Shown: one piece after another, positions 8,501 through 10,193 of the stretch
Numbering within the stretch: position 1 is the stretch's first letter
Layout of the letters: the number at the start of each line of letters is the position of its first letter
Assembly: GCA_031553675.1 (NCBI GenBank)
Contig: JAVBLF010000026.1
Location: forward strand, 1 to 10,193
Direction: 5' to 3'
Origin: JAVBLF01 sp031553675
Lineage (GTDB): Bacteria; Bacillota; Clostridia; Christensenellales; CALWSW01
DNA length: 10,193 bases
Position numbers and translations under genes: made by a program
The notes under the pieces: model-generated
Database searches by the model: none
What the model was told of the DNA's origin: nothing
The model's input: the letters and a program-made list of their open reading frames with translations, nothing else

Positions 8501-8612
8501 CGGCGCGATCGTCGAGCATCAGCGCGGCGACGGCAAGATCTCGCCCGCCATGGACGCGATGATCGAAGCCGTCACCCAGAACTACGCCTACTACCTGCCC
8601 GCCTGCAAATAA
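5580..8612 (+). CDS. ygfK: YgfK: Fe-S flavoprotein oxidoreductase
   Basis: This 1010-residue protein is the full YgfK, annotated in databases as a putative selenate reductase subunit, a name that now looks misleading. Domains in order: (1) a DHOD-like TIM barrel, roughly 1-420, with HGCPP (221-225), VKCNPT (245-250) and a SYSGGADAHN segment; (2) an Fe-S helical domain with C447, C452, C457 and C496, C500, C504; (3) a GltD-like FAD/NAD(P) pair, with GAGPGG (549-554), ATG (632-634), GGGDVAMDC (677-685), YRRTR (702-706) and GD (815-816); (4) a double [4Fe-4S] ferredoxin domain with C880-x2-C883-x3-C887-x2-C890-x3-C894P and C922-x2-C925-x2-C928-x3-C932P. This is the set of dihydropyrimidine dehydrogenase modules with the barrel moved to the front. 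It would carry electrons between NAD(P)H and a ring substrate, or to or from the molybdenum hydroxylase next door. GGAGGG lies 6 nt before the ATG. No in-frame TGA (selenocysteine) is present. Cytosolic; the true substrate is not known to me. Confidence 0.95.
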   Translation: MSEIMRPMPIAQILTWMREEYLTQGKIFGIRKEKFYRNESGTSASIFGQTISSVIGPAAGPNSQLAQNIIAAYLGGSRFIELKTVQKMDGDELRACVARPCIRAQDECYNVEWSTELFVQQAYDEYLKAYFAILVLAKELELANERDFAFNMSVGYDLEGIKLPKIDNYIEGMKDASNTPIWKECVAAVQAMLPSFKRFSQADLDAISPQISNSVTISTLHGCPPDEIERIAMHLLTVKGMHTFVKCNPTLLGYETARRLLNGLGYNYVSFDDHHFKEDLQYGDAVTMFKRLQQVAADKGLQFGVKITNTFPVEIKNGELPGEEMYMSGRALYPLSLTAASRLTKDFDGSLQISYSGGADAHNIDELFALGVMPITMATTILKPGGYERMHQIAKILEPKLAGAFAGVDVAGLTARAENVTSDSYHKKSARAVESRKTDSKLGQYDCFKAPCKSGGCPIEQQIPEYLRLVADANFDEAFKVIAIDNALPSVLGTICNHACQTKCTRLDYDASLQIRSMKKIAADNAQDAFIAASKPAATKTDKKALVIGAGPGGIATALFLRRNGMDVTVRECRDKALGIVSHVIPAFRIAEESLQRDVRMAEAAGVTFQYGCDPAYDLKALRKEFDAVVVATGAWKEGASPVQEGGAKLRDSLAFLIESKQKDCKVELGKRVAVIGGGDVAMDCARAAKKAPGVEQVTVVYRRTRAQMPAEPEELADAIADGVDLVELCAPVSFDGKELRCERMQLGEKDATGRRSVEGTGISATMFFDTVIAAVGARVDTEPFVANGLEVDKRGRLAFNEACETAIDGVYVVGDCKRGPSTIVSAVADAKRAATDILKKAGLDADFVRIDLPQDRKAVEAKKGVLIPASKEACEGERCLVCDQVCEICTDVCPNRANVAIDVQGGGFEQKRQILHIDGMCNECGNCGVFCPHTGNPYLDKTTLFWSEEDFQDSENKGFVALGGDAFKIRDENGAIVEHQRGDGKISPAMDAMIEAVTQNYAYYLPACK

Positions 8613-8628
8613 ACCGAACTTCATTGAC

Positions 8629-8662
8629 CCGAAGGAAGGCGTGATTCGCGCCTTCCTTTCGG
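8629..8662 (+). other. 13-bp stem-loop between ygfK and the hydroxylase gene
   Basis: CCGAAGGAAGGCG at 8629-8641 pairs with CGCCTTCCTTTCGG at 8649-8662 with one bulged T, around a 7-nt loop. It lies 6 bases before the AAAGGAG ribosome binding site of the next gene (8669-8675) and lacks a T-tract. It looks like an intercistronic structure limiting or protecting the message rather than a terminator. Confidence 0.55.
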
Positions 8663-8679
8663 ATAGTGAAAGGAGTACG

Positions 8680-10193
8680 ATGAACATGTTTACGCTGACG
8701 GTGAACGGCAAAACGGTCGAGGCCGGCGAAGACAAAAAGCTGATGGCCTACCTGCGCGACGATCTGCGCTTGACCTCGGTCAAGGACGGCTGCGGAGAGG
8801 GCGCGTGCGGCGCCTGCACCGTCATCATCGATGGTAAGGCGACGAAGGCTTGCATTCCGAAACTGTCCAAACTCGTGGGCAAGTCGGTCGTCACGGTCGA
8901 AGGCTTGTCCGAGCGCGAGAAAGACGTCTACGGCCACTGCTTTGCCAAAGCGGGCGCCGTGCAGTGCGGATTCTGCATCCCCGGCATGGTCATGAGCGCC
9001 AAAGCGCTTCTCGATGGCAACAGCGATCCCAGCGCAGACGACGTGAAGAAAGCGCTGCGCGGCAACATCTGCCGCTGCACAGGTTACGCGCGGATCGAAG
9101 ACGCCATCCTGATGGCTGCGAAATACTTTCGCGACGATGCGCCCATTCCGACGATCCAATACACGGGACGTCTCGGCGAGGATTTCCCCCGCGTCGACGC
9201 CGTCAGCAAGACGCTGGCGACCGACGACTACGTCGATGACATGGTGCTCGACGGCATGCTCTACGGCAAGTGCTTGCGATCGAGATATCCGCGCGCGCGG
9301 GTTTTGTCGATCGACGCCACGAAAGCCGAAGCCCATCCCGACGTCGTGCGCGTTATCACGGCGGCTGATGTCCCGGGGAATAACGTCATTGGCCACCTCG
9401 TCAAGGATCAGGATACACTGGTACCGATCGGAGGCATCACCCACTACCTCGGGGACGCGATCGCCATCGTCGTGACGAAGACGAAAGAAACGCTGGACGA
9501 GGCGCTCGCCCTGGTTGAGGTCGCATACGAGGAGCTGCCGGGCGTCTTTTCGCCCCAAGACGCGATGGCCGAAGGCGCGCCCCTCCTGTTCGAAGGCGGC
9601 AACGTTCTTCGCCATGAGCACCTGGTCCGCGGCAATGTCGAAGAAGCGCTCGCTTCGGCGGCGCACGTCGTAACGCAGCGCTACTCGACCCCGCCAACAG
9701 AGCATGCTTTCATGGAGCCCGAGACGGCGATCGCGCTGCCCGAGGGTGACGGCGTGCTCGTCTACACGGGCGGCCAGAGCATCTACGACGAACAACACGA
9801 GATCGCGCGCATGCTCGGCCTGCCGAACGAAAAGGTCCACGTCCATTCGAAGTACGTCGGTGGCGGCTTTGGCGGCAAGGAAGACATGTCCGTGCAGCAC
9901 CACGCGGCGCTCGCGGCTTACCTCGTGCAAGCGCCGGTCAAGGTCAAACTCAGCCGACAGGAAAGCATACTCGTCCATCCCAAACGGCACGCCATGGACA
10001 TGGATTTTACCGTCGGCTGCGACACCGAGGGCCAGCTCCTGGCACTCAAATGCACGATCGTGTCCGATACGGGCGCCTTCGCCTCGTTGGGTGGGCCGGT
10101 GCTCCAACGCGCCTGCACACATGCGGCGGGCCCGTACAACTTCCAGAACATCGACATCGACGGCAAGGCCGTCTACACGAACAACCCTCCCGC
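8680..10193 (+). CDS. Selenium-dependent-type molybdenum hydroxylase (xanthine dehydrogenase), 3' partial
   Basis: An open frame of 504 full codons runs off the window end. The N-terminus is a two-cluster [2Fe-2S] domain: C38, C43, C46, C58 (plant-type) and C96, C99, C131, C133 (in QCGFC and ICRCTGY), with all eight cysteines intact. From about residue 165 the molybdopterin catalytic domain begins on the same chain. It has Q366, F397 in GGGFGGKE (394-401) and E401, aligning with bovine xanthine dehydrogenase Q767, F798 and E802. The window ends at TNNPP, just before the expected GAFRGFG segment. One chain with Fe-S plus Mo domains and no FAD domain matches the selenium-dependent xanthine dehydrogenase type known from Enterococcus faecalis, where selenium is a labile cofactor ligand. 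It differs from E. coli XdhD, whose N-terminal cysteines are, as I recall, lost. ATG at 8680 is 4 nt after AGGAG; ATG at 8686 is 10 nt after it and is an equally possible start. Xanthine, urate or hypoxanthine are possible substrates. Confidence 0.92.
   Translation, partial: MNMFTLTVNGKTVEAGEDKKLMAYLRDDLRLTSVKDGCGEGACGACTVIIDGKATKACIPKLSKLVGKSVVTVEGLSEREKDVYGHCFAKAGAVQCGFCIPGMVMSAKALLDGNSDPSADDVKKALRGNICRCTGYARIEDAILMAAKYFRDDAPIPTIQYTGRLGEDFPRVDAVSKTLATDDYVDDMVLDGMLYGKCLRSRYPRARVLSIDATKAEAHPDVVRVITAADVPGNNVIGHLVKDQDTLVPIGGITHYLGDAIAIVVTKTKETLDEALALVEVAYEELPGVFSPQDAMAEGAPLLFEGGNVLRHEHLVRGNVEEALASAAHVVTQRYSTPPTEHAFMEPETAIALPEGDGVLVYTGGQSIYDEQHEIARMLGLPNEKVHVHSKYVGGGFGGKEDMSVQHHAALAAYLVQAPVKVKLSRQESILVHPKRHAMDMDFTVGCDTEGQLLALKCTIVSDTGAFASLGGPVLQRACTHAAGPYNFQNIDIDGKAVYTNNPP

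Noticed and set aside
5580..10193. Selenocysteine codons in the selenium-linked proteins
   Set aside because: No in-frame TGA interrupts either gene; selenium in this enzyme class is a cofactor ligand, not an encoded residue.

Overview
The window is one side of a bacterial anaerobic purine (urate/xanthine) degradation locus. All genes are on the + strand. In order they encode: a YgeW-type carbamoyltransferase (5' end cut off by the window), a carbamate kinase, the amidohydrolase SsnA, an NCS2 urate/xanthine permease, the large Fe-S flavoprotein YgfK, and the start of a single-chain molybdenum hydroxylase of the selenium-dependent xanthine dehydrogenase type (3' end cut off). The same gene families sit together in the E. 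coli ygeW-yqeA-ygfK-ssnA-xdhD-xanQ region and in the purine clusters of gut anaerobes. Genes often found with them (ygeX, ygeY, hyuA, yqeB/yqeC, selD) are not in this window and could lie outside it.

The DNA is GC-rich by eye, with strong third-position G/C bias that creates long antisense shadow frames. Consensus-like GGAGG ribosome binding sites, the selenium/molybdenum hydroxylase gene set and the palindromic intergenic repeats suggest a strict or facultative anaerobe, plausibly a GC-rich gut Firmicute or similar. The species cannot be named from the window.

Layout: 1-1164 ygeW (partial); 1165-1396 gap with two stem-loops; 1397-2329 carbamate kinase; 2330-2587 gap filled by an inverted pair of multi-hairpin repeats (about 2340-2561); 2588-3919 ssnA; 3920-4086 leader with a 12-bp hairpin just before the ribosome binding site; 4087-5493 permease; 5494-5579 gap with an 11-bp perfect hairpin; 5580-8612 ygfK; 8613-8679 gap with a 13-bp hairpin; 8680-10193 molybdenum hydroxylase (partial). 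No gap exceeds 300 bases.

Inferred logic: the permease imports urate or xanthine. The molybdenum hydroxylase and YgfK carry out redox chemistry on the purine ring or a ring-opening intermediate. SsnA hydrolyses or deaminates an intermediate. The YgeW carbamoyltransferase releases a carbamoyl group as carbamoyl phosphate, from which carbamate kinase makes ATP. The families and gene order are clear from the sequence. The exact substrates of YgfK, SsnA and YgeW are not shown by it. The most notable points are the YgfK domain order (a rearranged dihydropyrimidine dehydrogenase layout), the absence of a separate FAD subunit gene between YgfK and the hydroxylase, the inverted repeat element in front of ssnA, and the stem-loops in every gap.
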